In this document: piece by piece, positions 31,187 to 41,071 of the stretch | Position numbering within the stretch: position 1 is the first letter of the stretch | Layout of the letters: every line of letters begins with the position of its first letter | Source of the DNA: an uncultured Pelagibacteraceae bacterium | Lineage (GTDB): Bacteria; Pseudomonadota; Alphaproteobacteria; Pelagibacterales; Pelagibacteraceae | Direction: 5' to 3' | Length of the DNA stretch: 64,000 nt | Assembly: GCA_902572475.1 (NCBI GenBank) | Contig: CACGGB010000001.1 | Coordinates: 1 to 64,000 of the forward strand | Notes under the pieces: model-generated | What the model saw: the letters and a program-made list of their open reading frames with translations, nothing else | What the model was told of the DNA's origin: nothing | Database searches by the model: none | Made by a program: the position numbers and the translations under genes

Positions 31187-34054
31187 TTAAGCAGCTTCAT
31201 CTTTATATTCATCCATTGAAGGACATGAACATACTAAATTTCTATCTCCGAAAACGTTATCTACTCTAGCAACTGGTGCCCAATATTTATTATTTTTTAC
31301 ATACTCAGTTGGAAAAGCTGCCTCCTCCCTTGAGTAAGCATGTTTCCACTCACTGGAAGCTAATTCGACATAAGTATGAGGTGCATTTTTCAGTGGGTTA
31401 TCTATTTTGTCAAACTTTGATGACTCCACTAAATTAATTTCTTTTTTAATTTTTATAAGTGCATTACAAAATTTATCAATCTCCTCCAAATTTTCACTTT
31501 CAGTTGGCTCAATCATAATTGTGCCAGCAACAGGCCATGACATTGTTGGAGCATGGTAGCCAAAGTCAATCAGTCTTTTTGCTAAATCCTCCTCAGAGAT
31601 ACCTGAACTTGCTTTAATTGGTCGTATATCAATTATGCATTCATGTGCAACATTTCCATTTTTACCAGTGTAAAGAACTTTGTAATCTTTGGATAATTTT
31701 TTTGAAATATAATTTGCATTTAAAATTGAAACTTGCGAGGCTTTTTTCAATCCTTCAGCTCCCATCATCTTTATATACATCCAAGATATTGGAAGTATAC
31801 TTGAACTACCCCAAGGTGCAGCTGATACAGCACCCATTCCATTCTTAGGGCCTGCCTCTTTGATAATTTCGTGTGTTGGTAAAAAATCAGCTAGATGCTT
31901 AGCACAAGCGATTGGGCCCATTCCTGGTCCGCCTCCACCGTGAGGTATACAAAATGTTTTATGTAAATTAATATGACAAACGTCTGGTCCAAATTTCCCT
32001 GGCTTTGCAACACCTACAAGTGCATTTAAATTTGCTCCATCCATATAGACTTGTCCGCCGTGCTTATGAATAACTTCACAAATATCCATAATCTTTTCCT
32101 CGAATACTCCATGCGTAGATGGATAAGTTACCATTAAAGCAGCTAAATCTTTTGAGTGTTTTTCAGCTTTATTTTTAAGATCGTCTATATCAACGTTTCC
32201 ATCGTCATCACAATTGACTACAACTACTTTCATCCCACACATTTGGGCACTTGCTGGATTAGTTCCATGAGCCGAGTCCGGAATTAGACAGACGTTACGA
32301 TTTTCTTGTTTATTGTTTTTATGGAATTTTCTTATAGTCATTAAACCTGCGTACTCTCCTTGAGCTCCAGAGTTTGGTTGTAAAGAAACTGCATCATATC
32401 CAGTAATTTCTTTTAGGTCATTTATTAGATCATTAAAAAGAATTTTATAGCCTTCCATTTGATTTGTAGGAACAAATGGATGTGGAAGTGAAAACTCTTT
32501 CCAGGTAATAGGTATTAATTCCGCTGTTGCATTGAGCTTCATTGTACAAGATCCTAAAGCAATCATTGATCTATTGAGCGCAATATCACAATCTTCTAGT
32601 TTCTTTAGATATCTTAGCATCTCAGTTTCAGAATGGTATTTGTTAAAAACTGGATGGGTTAAGTATTTTGAAGTTCTTAAAAGATTTTTTGGAAGATTAT
32701 CTAGTTCAACCTTTACATCTTGTTTTATAATTTTAGAAACCCCAAATAACTTTAAAAGTAAATTAACATCATCAAGTTTTTTTGCTTCATCAAAAGCAAC
32801 TGATAAATGCTCTTTATCGACTTTTCTAAGGTTTATATTCTCTTTTAATGCAGCTTCATAAATAGAGCTTGTTTTTTCATTGGTCTTAATTGTAACGGTA
32901 TCAAAGAAATGATCTGATAAAATCTTGTAACCACCTGTTTTAATGTTATCAGCAAAAATTTTAGCTAATTTCGAAGTTCTATTCGCTATTTTAAGTATTC
33001 CTTCAGGTCCATGATAAATCGCAAAGGCAGCAGAAATGATAGCTAGCAATGCTTGAGCAGTGCAAATATTGCTTGTCGCTTTGTCTCTTCTGATATGTTG
33101 CTCTCTAGTTTGTAAAGAGAGCCTGTAAGCTTTTTTTCCGTGTCTATCTTTTGAAACGCCTATAATTCTCCCCGGCATTGATCTTTTAAATTCCTCTTTA
33201 GTTGCAAAAAATGCTGCGTGAGGTCCACCGTATCCCATTGGAATACCAAATCTTTGAGCGCTTCCGACAGCAATGTCTGCTCCAAGTTCTGCTGGAGTTT
33301 TCAATCTAGCTAAAGCTAATAAATCGCAAACCAAAATAGCTTTTCCATTTTTTTTGTGTATTTGACTAATACTTTCACTAGGATCGTTTATCTCACCTAA
33401 AGTTCCAGGATATGATAAAACTCCGCAAATAATATCTTCGTTAATTTTCGTAAGTTCTTTTTTTTCATCACCAATGATCAATTCTAAACCAAAAGGATTT
33501 GTTCTTGTTTTTATGAGATCAATTGTTTGAGGATTGCAATTGCTTGAGATAAATATTTTTTTTGAATTAGTCTTATCTAATCTCTGGCTTAAACCTACTG
33601 CTTCTGCTGTTGCTGTTGCTTCATCCAATAAAGAAGCATTAGCTATATCCATGCCTGTTAAGTCAATAATTGATTGTTGAAAATTTAAAAGCATTTCAAG
33701 ACGACCTTGTGCCACTTCTGGCTGATAAGGTGTATAAGACGTGTACCATCCTGGATTTTCTAAAATATTTCTAAGAATTACGTTAGGTGTAATAGAATTA
33801 TAGTATCCCATTCCAATAAAATTTTTAAAGATTTTATTTTTTTTGGATATAGATTTTAATTTTTTTAAAGCATCATTTTCTGACATTGGCTGATCAACTT
33901 TTAGATCATCTTTTAATAAGATTTTTTCTGGCACAGTATTGCTCATTAGATCCTCTAGCGTCTTATATCCAACGTATTGCAACATTTTAGATTGATCTTC
34001 CTCAGAGGGACCAATGTGTCTTTTAATAAATTCTTTTGAATTATCGTCAATCAT
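31187..34054 (-). CDS. gcvP: Glycine dehydrogenase (decarboxylating), P protein
   Basis: The P protein decarboxylates glycine with PLP and passes the aminomethyl group to GcvH. At 955 residues this is the fused, homodimeric type. The PLP lysine lies in NLHKTFCIPHGGGGPGMG, after the glycine-rich SQPNSGAQGEYAGL block. IIGVSKDRHGKKAYRLSLQTREQHIRRDKATSNICTAQ is a signature of the N-terminal half. The gene follows gcvH by one base and, with gcvT, is under the glycine riboswitch. Glycine serves SAR11 as nitrogen, one-carbon and serine source. Confidence 0.98.
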   Translation of the reverse strand: MIDDNSKEFIKRHIGPSEEDQSKMLQYVGYKTLEDLMSNTVPEKILLKDDLKVDQPMSENDALKKLKSISKKNKIFKNFIGMGYYNSITPNVILRNILENPGWYTSYTPYQPEVAQGRLEMLLNFQQSIIDLTGMDIANASLLDEATATAEAVGLSQRLDKTNSKKIFISSNCNPQTIDLIKTRTNPFGLELIIGDEKKELTKINEDIICGVLSYPGTLGEINDPSESISQIHKKNGKAILVCDLLALARLKTPAELGADIAVGSAQRFGIPMGYGGPHAAFFATKEEFKRSMPGRIIGVSKDRHGKKAYRLSLQTREQHIRRDKATSNICTAQALLAIISAAFAIYHGPEGILKIANRTSKLAKIFADNIKTGGYKILSDHFFDTVTIKTNEKTSSIYEAALKENINLRKVDKEHLSVAFDEAKKLDDVNLLLKLFGVSKIIKQDVKVELDNLPKNLLRTSKYLTHPVFNKYHSETEMLRYLKKLEDCDIALNRSMIALGSCTMKLNATAELIPITWKEFSLPHPFVPTNQMEGYKILFNDLINDLKEITGYDAVSLQPNSGAQGEYAGLMTIRKFHKNNKQENRNVCLIPDSAHGTNPASAQMCGMKVVVVNCDDDGNVDIDDLKNKAEKHSKDLAALMVTYPSTHGVFEEKIMDICEVIHKHGGQVYMDGANLNALVGVAKPGKFGPDVCHINLHKTFCIPHGGGGPGMGPIACAKHLADFLPTHEIIKEAGPKNGMGAVSAAPWGSSSILPISWMYIKMMGAEGLKKASQVSILNANYISKKLSKDYKVLYTGKNGNVAHECIIDIRPIKASSGISEEDLAKRLIDFGYHAPTMSWPVAGTIMIEPTESENLEEIDKFCNALIKIKKEINLVESSKFDKIDNPLKNAPHTYVELASSEWKHAYSREEAAFPTEYVKNNKYWAPVARVDNVFGDRNLVCSCPSMDEYKDEAA

Positions 34055-34435
34055 TTAACTTGGGTTCTCCTTACAAAACTTATCATATTCGTCTTTTGAC
34101 ATAAGCGAGTCATACTCACCTTTATCCTTTATCTTTAACTTAAAAAACCAACTTGCACCTTCAGGGTCTGAATTTACGCTACCGGGGTCATCAGCAATAG
34201 CTTTATTTCCCTCAGTAATTTCCCCAGAAATGGGAGAGTAAACATCACTCGCAGCTTTAGTAGACTCTACAACAGCTGCTTGACCTTCTTTTTCTACAGC
34301 TTTTCCTGCATCAGGAACCTCTACAAAAACAATATCACCGAGCATTTCTGTTGCATGCTTAGTTATTCCAACTGTAGCAACATCTCCATCCAATGAGACC
34401 CATTCGTGTTTTTTAGAAAATTTTTTTTCGCTCAT
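34055..34435 (-). CDS. gcvH: Glycine cleavage system H protein
   Basis: This 126-residue carrier shuttles the aminomethyl group on a lipoyl-lysine between P, T and L proteins. The lipoylation site is in [19 protein letters not shown], preceded by [14 protein letters not shown]. Length and fold match the family. It starts 12 bases after gcvT and ends next to gcvP. Confidence 0.97.
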   Translation of the reverse strand: MSEKKFSKKHEWVSLDGDVATVGITKHATEMLGDIVFVEVPDAGKAVEKEGQAAVVESTKAASDVYSPISGEITEGNKAIADDPGSVNSDPEGASWFFKLKIKDKGEYDSLMSKDEYDKFCKENPS

Positions 34436-34447
34436 ATTTGTTTCTCC

Positions 34448-35542
34448 TTATTTAACATAACTTTTTTTATAAAATGGAAGTTCGGAAATTTTACCCCCAT
34501 ATTTTTTTCCCCTTACTTCAAGCTGAATAGATGTACCTATTTCAGAAAATTCAGATTTAACATATCCCATTGCAACTGGAGCGTTTACACTTGGGCCAAA
34601 AGTACCGCTTGTTACGAATCCTATTTCATTATTATCTGATGAAAAGATTTTGGTATTTTCTCTTGCTATAACTTTTCCATCTGGCTTTATACCAACTCTA
34701 ATTTTTTCACTACCGTTAGCTAATAAATTTTTTATTTTTTCCCAGCCATTAAATCCACCAACTTCTTTTCTTTTTTTTGCTATAGCCCATTTTAAATTAG
34801 CCTCTACCGGATTTATTTTTTCGTTTAAATCATGACCATATAAACACAGACCTGCCTCTAATCTTAATGTATCTCTAGCTCCTAAACCTATAGGTTTAAC
34901 TTCATTTGAAATTAAGTAATCGATTAGTTTTTCAACTTTTGTATTAGAAATTGAGATTTCAAAACCATCTTCACCAGTGTATCCAGATCTTGTTACATAA
35001 AGTTTTTCACCCTCATACTCAAAATTACTTCCTGTCATAAATTTTAAATTAGCGACACCTGGGATTAACTTTTCTAAAATCTCTACAGATTTGGGACCTT
35101 GTAATGCTATTAAAGATAAATCATTGTTTAAAAGATGTTTATGATCTTTATTTAAAAATTGTGAAATTTGCTTAATATCGTTTTCCTTACAAGCTGCATT
35201 TAAAATGATACAAAAACCTTTTTCTGTTCTTGTTATAATTAAATCATCAATTATTCCACCTTCGTTATTAAGTAAAAAAGAATATTTTGAATGGTTAACT
35301 TTCAAATTTTTTAAATCTGCTGGAATAATTTTTTCTAAAGAAACTATTAATGTTTCATCCCCTTCTAAAAAAAATTGTCCCATATGTGACACATCAAAAA
35401 ATCCAGCGTGTGTTCTTGTAGAAATATGTTCCTTTACAATACCATCTTTATATTGGATAGGCATTTCATAGCCAGCGAACGGAACAAATTTTGCTCCTAA
35501 GTTTTTATGATAATTATATAAAGCTGTTTTTTGTACTTCCAT
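34448..35542 (-). CDS. gcvT: Aminomethyltransferase, glycine cleavage T protein
   Basis: GcvT releases ammonia and moves the one-carbon unit to tetrahydrofolate. The 364-residue protein has FFDVSHMGQFFLEG, LIALQGPKS, the SGYTGEDGFEI signature, PIGLGARDTLRLEAGLCLYGHDL and the C-terminal beta domain with GFVTSGTFGPSVNAPVAMGYV. It is the first gene after the glycine riboswitch, so glycine directly sets the expression of the whole unit. Confidence 0.97.
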   Translation of the reverse strand: MEVQKTALYNYHKNLGAKFVPFAGYEMPIQYKDGIVKEHISTRTHAGFFDVSHMGQFFLEGDETLIVSLEKIIPADLKNLKVNHSKYSFLLNNEGGIIDDLIITRTEKGFCIILNAACKENDIKQISQFLNKDHKHLLNNDLSLIALQGPKSVEILEKLIPGVANLKFMTGSNFEYEGEKLYVTRSGYTGEDGFEISISNTKVEKLIDYLISNEVKPIGLGARDTLRLEAGLCLYGHDLNEKINPVEANLKWAIAKKRKEVGGFNGWEKIKNLLANGSEKIRVGIKPDGKVIARENTKIFSSDNNEIGFVTSGTFGPSVNAPVAMGYVKSEFSEIGTSIQLEVRGKKYGGKISELPFYKKSYVK

Positions 35543-35561
35543 AATAACTCTTATCTAACCC

Positions 35562-35717
35562 CATCTGTCTATGTACCTGAGAGATTTAATCCTTCGGTGA
35601 GGCTTTCGCCTGCTTTCCAGAGTTATTACAGTAACGGTCCTTTTGCCTGAGAGTTTCCGGGGTGGTTGCTCCTTCGGCGCCTAAATGGTCTCTCCCGTTA
35701 CGCTGGGGACTCTCCTC
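35562..35717 (-). promoter_or_regulatory. Tandem glycine riboswitch upstream of gcvT
   Basis: Read on the minus strand, aptamer 1 shows GGGAGAGACC, GCCGAAGGAGCAA and CTCTCAGGCAAAAGGAC, and aptamer 2 shows the paired CACCGAAGG and CTCTCAGGTAC. The two are joined by a short linker and followed by gcvT about 20 bases on. This is the classical two-aptamer glycine switch, in which glycine turns the cleavage operon on. The edges are set by the visible stems. Confidence 0.93.
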
Positions 35718-35748
35718 TAAATACAGTAAAAAGTCAAATGCAAATTAT

Positions 35749-36612
35749 TCAAGTCTTGCTATGTTTTTTATCAAAACTCTTCAATATTATTGCCGAAATT
35801 ATGACTGCACCGCCTATAAATACACTAATTGGAGGAATTTCATTTAAAAATAACCATACCCAAAGAGGCGCACATAAAGTTTCCATCAACATTAAAAGTC
35901 CTACTGTTGCTGATTCAACTGTTCTTGATCCAATTGTTATACAAATAAAGCTAACTGCTAATTGTGGAACTCCAAGAAGAAAACCCATCCAAAGATCGTG
36001 TTTAGTGAATTCAAATGACTCTGCTAAGAAAAAACCGTAAATCAAACTGAATATTCCAGAATAAAAAATTGCTGGAACCATATCAACTTTAGTATTTTTT
36101 CTAATTATCATTACTAAAATCGCAAAATTTATTGGGATTGCTAATGCCACTACATTTCCGAATAGTGATCCGCCTGAAATAGAGTCACCAACCATTATAA
36201 TAATACCGCTCATCGCAAGAAAGATTGATATTAAACCGATTAAAGAAACTTTTTCTTTTAAATAAAAGTAGCCGAATATTGCCAGAAACATAGTTTGGGT
36301 GCTTATAATAAAAACGACATTTGCTACTGTTGTATTGCTCATCGCAACTACAAAAGCAACAAAGCTAAATGATAAAACAAAACCTCCTAATAATCCTGGA
36401 AGGCCAGATTCTTTAATAATATTAAAGGTATTTTTTTTATAAGTTACCAAAAGAAAAGCTATTAAAGCTAAAAGGAAAAAAAATGATCTTAGAAATAATA
36501 TTTGCCAGATACTTGCCTCTTCAAAAGATCTAATTATAAATCCTCCCCAGCTTAAACAAAATCCGCCAAATAAGAGTAGAATATAACCTGGTATTTTATA
36601 TAAAAATTGCAT
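35749..36612 (-). CDS. EamA/DMT family transporter
   Basis: The 287-residue protein has ten hydrophobic segments in two EamA repeats. SFVAFVVAMSNTTVANVVFIISTQTMF in repeat 1 and ITIGSRTVESATVGLLMLMETLCAPLWVWLFLNEIPP in repeat 2 are typical. Such carriers usually export amino acids or other metabolites, but the substrate is unknown. It follows the MATE gene with no gap, so the two exporters form one transcript. Confidence 0.87.
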   Translation of the reverse strand: MQFLYKIPGYILLLFGGFCLSWGGFIIRSFEEASIWQILFLRSFFFLLALIAFLLVTYKKNTFNIIKESGLPGLLGGFVLSFSFVAFVVAMSNTTVANVVFIISTQTMFLAIFGYFYLKEKVSLIGLISIFLAMSGIIIMVGDSISGGSLFGNVVALAIPINFAILVMIIRKNTKVDMVPAIFYSGIFSLIYGFFLAESFEFTKHDLWMGFLLGVPQLAVSFICITIGSRTVESATVGLLMLMETLCAPLWVWLFLNEIPPISVFIGGAVIISAIILKSFDKKHSKT

Positions 36613-37938
36613 TTAGAATTTTTTCAAAATATTTTTAAAATAATATTGTAAAGTCAGGGACCTAAATATCATAAATAATAAAAGAGATAACCAAATACCA
36701 TGATTATCTAGATATTTTGTAAGAAGGATTGATGCTCCAATATAACCTAAAACAGATATTATCATTGCATTTCTAATTTCTTTTGTTTGGGACGCTCCGA
36801 TAAATATTCCATCTAATTGATAACAAAAACACGCAATCGGTGGAATTATAATTACCCATAAGACATGTTGAAAAGAAATAAATCTTAAAATTTCAATATC
36901 AGTAATTATATAAATTATTTCTTTAAAAAATATTAAATAAATAAAAGAAATAATTATTGCGGTGATAAAGCTTACCTGAATAGAATTTTTTACAACCTCT
37001 AAAAAAGATTTTCGATTTCTTCTCCCTACAGCGAAACCTACAATTCCTTCAGTCGAAAATGCATAAGCATCTAAGAAGAATGATGATAAAATTATAAATT
37101 GCATTAATATTGTATTAACTGCTAAATAGTCTTCTCCAATTTTTGAACCAAGATAAGTTACCCATAGAAAAGCAAATGTGAGAAATAAAGTTCTTATAAA
37201 AATATCTAAATTTATATTTAAAAGTTTGAGTAATTTAGACCTTACTACTAAATTTTCAAATTTAGGAATTACTTTGAATTTTTGAATAATATAATTATAG
37301 GTAAATATCGTGAAAATAATTAAGGTTATATAACTCGAAATTAAAGTTCCTAGAGCTACACCAAAAACTTTTAAATCATATGTTAAAACTAGAAGAGAGC
37401 TAAAAATAATATTCAAACTTGATAGAACAATTATTAAAAAACTTGAAATTTTTGTTTTTTGTATGCCTAGATAAAAACCCACTAGAACATAAATAATTAA
37501 TTCTGCAGGAATTGAAAAAATTCTTACATTTAAATAAGTTTTTATTAATACTTCTGTTTCATCAGAGGGTGAGAAAAAATAACTTATCGCAATTTTTAAA
37601 GCTGGGAAAAAAATAATTATTATAAATGCTGCAATTAAAGCAAGTGCTATATTTCTTAAGATCGTTTTTACTATCTCTCTATAATCACTTCTTCCATAAG
37701 CTTGTGCAACTATGCCAACGGTACCCATTCTTAAAAAACCAAAACTCCAAACAATCATTGTCATAACTGATGTAGCTATACTTGTTGCAGCTAAATACTT
37801 GGTTTCACTTAGATTTCCCATCAAGCCTGTATCAACCATTCCTACTAATGGAATGGCCATGTTTGAAAAAAAAACCGGTATGGACAACAAAATTATTTGT
37901 TTTTTTGAAAATTTTGATGAGCTTTTGAACAGTTCCAT
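36613..37938 (-). CDS. MATE family efflux transporter
   Basis: The 441-residue protein has 12 hydrophobic segments and the MATE N-terminal signature (PVFFSNMAIPLVGMVDTGLMGNLSETKYLAATSIAT). The DinF-like branch is likely from GTVGIVAQAYGRSDYREI. It would exchange cations for organic solutes. It is divergent from terC by 47 bases and directly precedes the DMT transporter gene. Confidence 0.9.
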   Translation of the reverse strand: MELFKSSSKFSKKQIILLSIPVFFSNMAIPLVGMVDTGLMGNLSETKYLAATSIATSVMTMIVWSFGFLRMGTVGIVAQAYGRSDYREIVKTILRNIALALIAAFIIIIFFPALKIAISYFFSPSDETEVLIKTYLNVRIFSIPAELIIYVLVGFYLGIQKTKISSFLIIVLSSLNIIFSSLLVLTYDLKVFGVALGTLISSYITLIIFTIFTYNYIIQKFKVIPKFENLVVRSKLLKLLNINLDIFIRTLFLTFAFLWVTYLGSKIGEDYLAVNTILMQFIILSSFFLDAYAFSTEGIVGFAVGRRNRKSFLEVVKNSIQVSFITAIIISFIYLIFFKEIIYIITDIEILRFISFQHVLWVIIIPPIACFCYQLDGIFIGASQTKEIRNAMIISVLGYIGASILLTKYLDNHGIWLSLLLFMIFRSLTLQYYFKNILKKF

Positions 37939-37985
37939 TTTATTCTTTAATATATCTTAATAACCTTATATACATTGATTCTCGA

Positions 37986-38603
37986 ATGTTAGAGCAAGTA
38001 ATTATCTCAGTACAAATAATCCTTATAGATATTGTTATGGCTGCGGATAACGCGATCATAATAGGTTTAATCGCTGCAGGATTTGCAACAGATAATAGAA
38101 GAAAAATTATAGCATGGGGTGTTGCTGCAGCATTCTTGTTTAGAATTATTTTTGCATCAGGAGCTAATTATCTGTTTGAATTTGCCTGGATAAAGATTCT
38201 AGGCGGGGTTTTGCTTTTATGGGTAATAAATAATTTAAGACAAGACTTCTTTGGTAAAAATAAAATTAAAACTCCTCAAGTAAAATCAGCTGAAACTAAA
38301 AGTTTTAGCGTTGGGGTTTATCAAGTTTTAATTGCTGATCTTACACTAAGTTTCGACAACACTATTGCAGTAGTTGCCGCCTCAAAAGGTAATTTTCATT
38401 TAATGGTAATAGGTCTGTTATTATCAGTATTTTTGATCGCAACTCTTGCAAGTTATTTTGCTGACTATATCAAAAAACATATGTGGCTTGGATATTTAGG
38501 ATTATTTGTAATTTTAGTTATTTCTATACAATTAATAATTGGCGGACTTGTAAGTTACGAAGTTCTATCAATTAATGAAAAATATAAATTTTTATTCTTA
38601 TAA
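37986..38603 (+). CDS. TerC/YjbE-type integral membrane protein
   Basis: The 205-residue protein has about six membrane segments, with the acidic residues typical of TerC: LIDIVMAADNAIIIGLIAAG in the first repeat and LIADLTLSFDNTIAVVAASKGN in the second. TerC relatives move metal ions, notably manganese in the Alx/YceF group, often for metalation of exported enzymes. The substrate here is unproved. The stop overlaps the next start by one base (TAATG). Confidence 0.87.
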   Translation: MLEQVIISVQIILIDIVMAADNAIIIGLIAAGFATDNRRKIIAWGVAAAFLFRIIFASGANYLFEFAWIKILGGVLLLWVINNLRQDFFGKNKIKTPQVKSAETKSFSVGVYQVLIADLTLSFDNTIAVVAASKGNFHLMVIGLLLSVFLIATLASYFADYIKKHMWLGYLGLFVILVISIQLIIGGLVSYEVLSINEKYKFLFL

Positions 38604-39565
38604 TGTTAGATTTTTGTGTTATAGGGTCAGGTATATCTGGCTCTACAATAGCTCACCATCTTTCAAAAAAGTACTCGGTACATATTCTTGATAAAGCAAG
38701 AGGTCCGGGCGGACGTGCATCAAATAAAAGATTTAAACAAAATTTAAGTTTTGACCATGGGGTTCAATATATTTCTCCAAAATCTAAAGAATTTTTAAAG
38801 TTTATAAAAACTCTTTGTAAAAAAAAAGAAGCAAAAATTTGGACTGGCAATCATTTAGATTTTACATTTGAAAAAAAGGAAATTTCAGAAAAGTTTATTG
38901 GTAAGAAAGGCAACAATTTTATTTCTAAATTTTATACCAAAAAAATAAAAAAAAGTTTTCAATCTTCAGTCAAAACTATCTTAAATAATAAATATTTTTG
39001 GGAAATAAGACTTGATAATGGTGAAAATATACAAGCTAAGTCTATAATTTTAACTTGTCCTTTTCCTCAAACAAAAAAAATCGCAGGTAAATATCTTGAA
39101 AAAAAAATATCAAATTTAAAGATAAATATGGAGCCTAACATTACAACAATGTTGGCTTTTAAAAATCAAAAAACTGTTCCTGTGAGTAGTATAAAATTCA
39201 ATGATGACATTTTAACATGGGCAGCTTTTGAAAACAGTAAAAACAGATTTAACTCTTCAAATTCACTTTGGACATTACAATCCTCAATTGGATGGGCTAG
39301 AAAGAATATAAATCATTATAAAAAAAGTAAAAAAGTAGAAAATACTTTAATATCAAAATTTTTAAACTTTACAGGCTACAAAAAAAATAAAATTATTTTC
39401 AAAAGAACACACGGATGGAAATATTCTTATAATTTAAATGGTTCGCCTTTAAAGAGTTATTGGAATAAAAAGTTAAGGTTAGGATTGTGCGCTGATTGGT
39501 TTATCGGTCCTAAAGTTGAAAATGCATGGTTAAGTGCTAATGATTTAGCAAAGAAAATCAAATGA
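38603..39565 (+). CDS. NAD(P)/FAD-dependent oxidoreductase (COG3380, renalase-like)
   Basis: The 320-residue protein opens with the dinucleotide motif CVIGSGISGSTIAHHLSKKYSVHILDKARGPGGRAS and the LSFDHGVQYIS pattern, and closes with LGLCADWFIGPKVENAWLSANDLA. This is the COG3380 layout. Members are uncharacterised flavoenzymes in bacteria. It is coupled to the TerC-like gene and convergent with prpD with no gap. Confidence 0.85.
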   Translation: MLDFCVIGSGISGSTIAHHLSKKYSVHILDKARGPGGRASNKRFKQNLSFDHGVQYISPKSKEFLKFIKTLCKKKEAKIWTGNHLDFTFEKKEISEKFIGKKGNNFISKFYTKKIKKSFQSSVKTILNNKYFWEIRLDNGENIQAKSIILTCPFPQTKKIAGKYLEKKISNLKINMEPNITTMLAFKNQKTVPVSSIKFNDDILTWAAFENSKNRFNSSNSLWTLQSSIGWARKNINHYKKSKKVENTLISKFLNFTGYKKNKIIFKRTHGWKYSYNLNGSPLKSYWNKKLRLGLCADWFIGPKVENAWLSANDLAKKIK

Positions 39566-41071
39566 TTAAAAAATACTTTTACCGTTTTTAATTCTTTTTC
39601 TCATTTTAGGTAAAATTTCAACATTCAATCCTTTTAAATCTTTAGGTTTTAATTTTCTTAAATTTTGAACGCATTTTAAAAATCTTTGTGACTCTTTTTT
39701 TGAAATAATATTATCTGTTAGAACTTTAAATTTATTAATATATTCTTTTCTTCCGAATGGTCGTTTGCCAGCTGGGTGAGCATCTGCAACATTGATCTCT
39801 TCTGATATTGTAGAACCATTTTTCATTTTGACAATAACTTTTCCACCAAAACATTTTTTTTTAGGATCCCTGTTATGATATTTTTTTGTCCATTTCTTAT
39901 TCTCTTTGGTTACTATTTTCCGCCAAAGTTGAACTGTGCTTTTTCGTCTAGCTCTTTGTGGTGTGTACGACTTTACGTGATGCCAAGCTCCATCCTCTAA
40001 AGCTACAGCAAATATATACATTATAGAGTGATCTAAAGTTTCTCTACTTGCATAAGGATCCATTTTTTGAGGATCGTTAGCGCCAGTTCCAATTACATAA
40101 TGTGTATGATGACTTGTTTCTATTGTAATTTTTTTTATGTTATTTAAATTTTTAATTTTCTTATTTAAACTTCTTGCTAAATCAATTAATGCCTGTGACT
40201 GATACTCAGCAGAATGCTCTTTGGTGTAAGTTTCTAATATTGCTTTTTTTGGCTCATTAACTTTTGGTAAAGGAACAATATATTTTTTTCCAGGGCCTGA
40301 TAGAACATAAGCTATAACACTATCCTCACCCTCATATATTGGACTAGGAGCACCCTCGCCTCTCATACATCTATCAACTGCCTCGATTGCTAACTTACCA
40401 GCATGTGCAGGAGCAAAAGCTTTCCAACTTGAAATTTCTCCTTTTCTTGATTGTCTAGTTGAAATAGTTGTATGTAGAGCTTGTTGAACTGACTGATAGA
40501 TTGTTTCTGTATTTAATTTTAATAAACTTCCTAAACCTGCTGCAACACTTGGTCCTAAATGTGCTATATGATCAATTTTATGTTCGTGTAAACAAATCCC
40601 TTTTACTAAATTAACTTGAACTTCATAACCAGTTAAAATTCCTCTAATAAGATCTAATCCATTGCATCCTTTTTGTTGAGCAACTGCTAAAATTGCGGGT
40701 ATGTTATCTCCAGGGTGGCTATAATCTGCTGCTAAAAAAGTGTCATGATAATCAAGTTCTCTTACTGCAGTACCATTCGCCCAAGCAGCCCATTCACAGT
40801 CAACTTTTACTTTAGGATTTAATCCAAAAACGTTTGCTCCATTCTTTCTGGGGTGTGCTAAAGCCATTTGTCTTGAAGAAACAACGGGCTTCCTATTGTA
40901 AGACGCTATTGCAACCGATGCATTGTCAATAATTCTATTAATGACCATCTCAATTGCATCTTTATTTAATTTTGCTTTGTCAGATGAAATTTCTGCAATT
41001 TTCCATGCTAGTTGGTCCTTCTTTTTTAAATTCGCTTTAGATGGATGAACTTTTACCGTGATATTTCTCAT
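39566..41071 (-). CDS. prpD: MmgE/PrpD family, 2-methylcitrate dehydratase-like
   Basis: The 501-residue protein matches Prp[28 protein letters not shown] at the start, [35 protein letters not shown] with the active-site His/Asp residues, and [15 protein letters not shown]. PrpD dehydrates 2-methylcitrate in propionate use; broader relatives act on citrate-like compounds. It overlaps the acnA stop by one base. PrpB and PrpC are not in the window, so the methylcitrate cycle is only suggested. Confidence 0.88.
   Translation of the reverse strand: MRNITVKVHPSKANLKKKDQLAWKIAEISSDKAKLNKDAIEMVINRIIDNASVAIASYNRKPVVSSRQMALAHPRKNGANVFGLNPKVKVDCEWAAWANGTAVRELDYHDTFLAADYSHPGDNIPAILAVAQQKGCNGLDLIRGILTGYEVQVNLVKGICLHEHKIDHIAHLGPSVAAGLGSLLKLNTETIYQSVQQALHTTISTRQSRKGEISSWKAFAPAHAGKLAIEAVDRCMRGEGAPSPIYEGEDSVIAYVLSGPGKKYIVPLPKVNEPKKAILETYTKEHSAEYQSQALIDLARSLNKKIKNLNNIKKITIETSHHTHYVIGTGANDPQKMDPYASRETLDHSIMYIFAVALEDGAWHHVKSYTPQRARRKSTVQLWRKIVTKENKKWTKKYHNRDPKKKCFGGKVIVKMKNGSTISEEINVADAHPAGKRPFGRKEYINKFKVLTDNIISKKESQRFLKCVQNLRKLKPKDLKGLNVEILPKMRKRIKNGKSIF

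Noticed and set aside
35666-36040. ORFs over the riboswitch and the DMT gene
   Set aside because: These are shadow frames; the riboswitch explains the conserved sequence.
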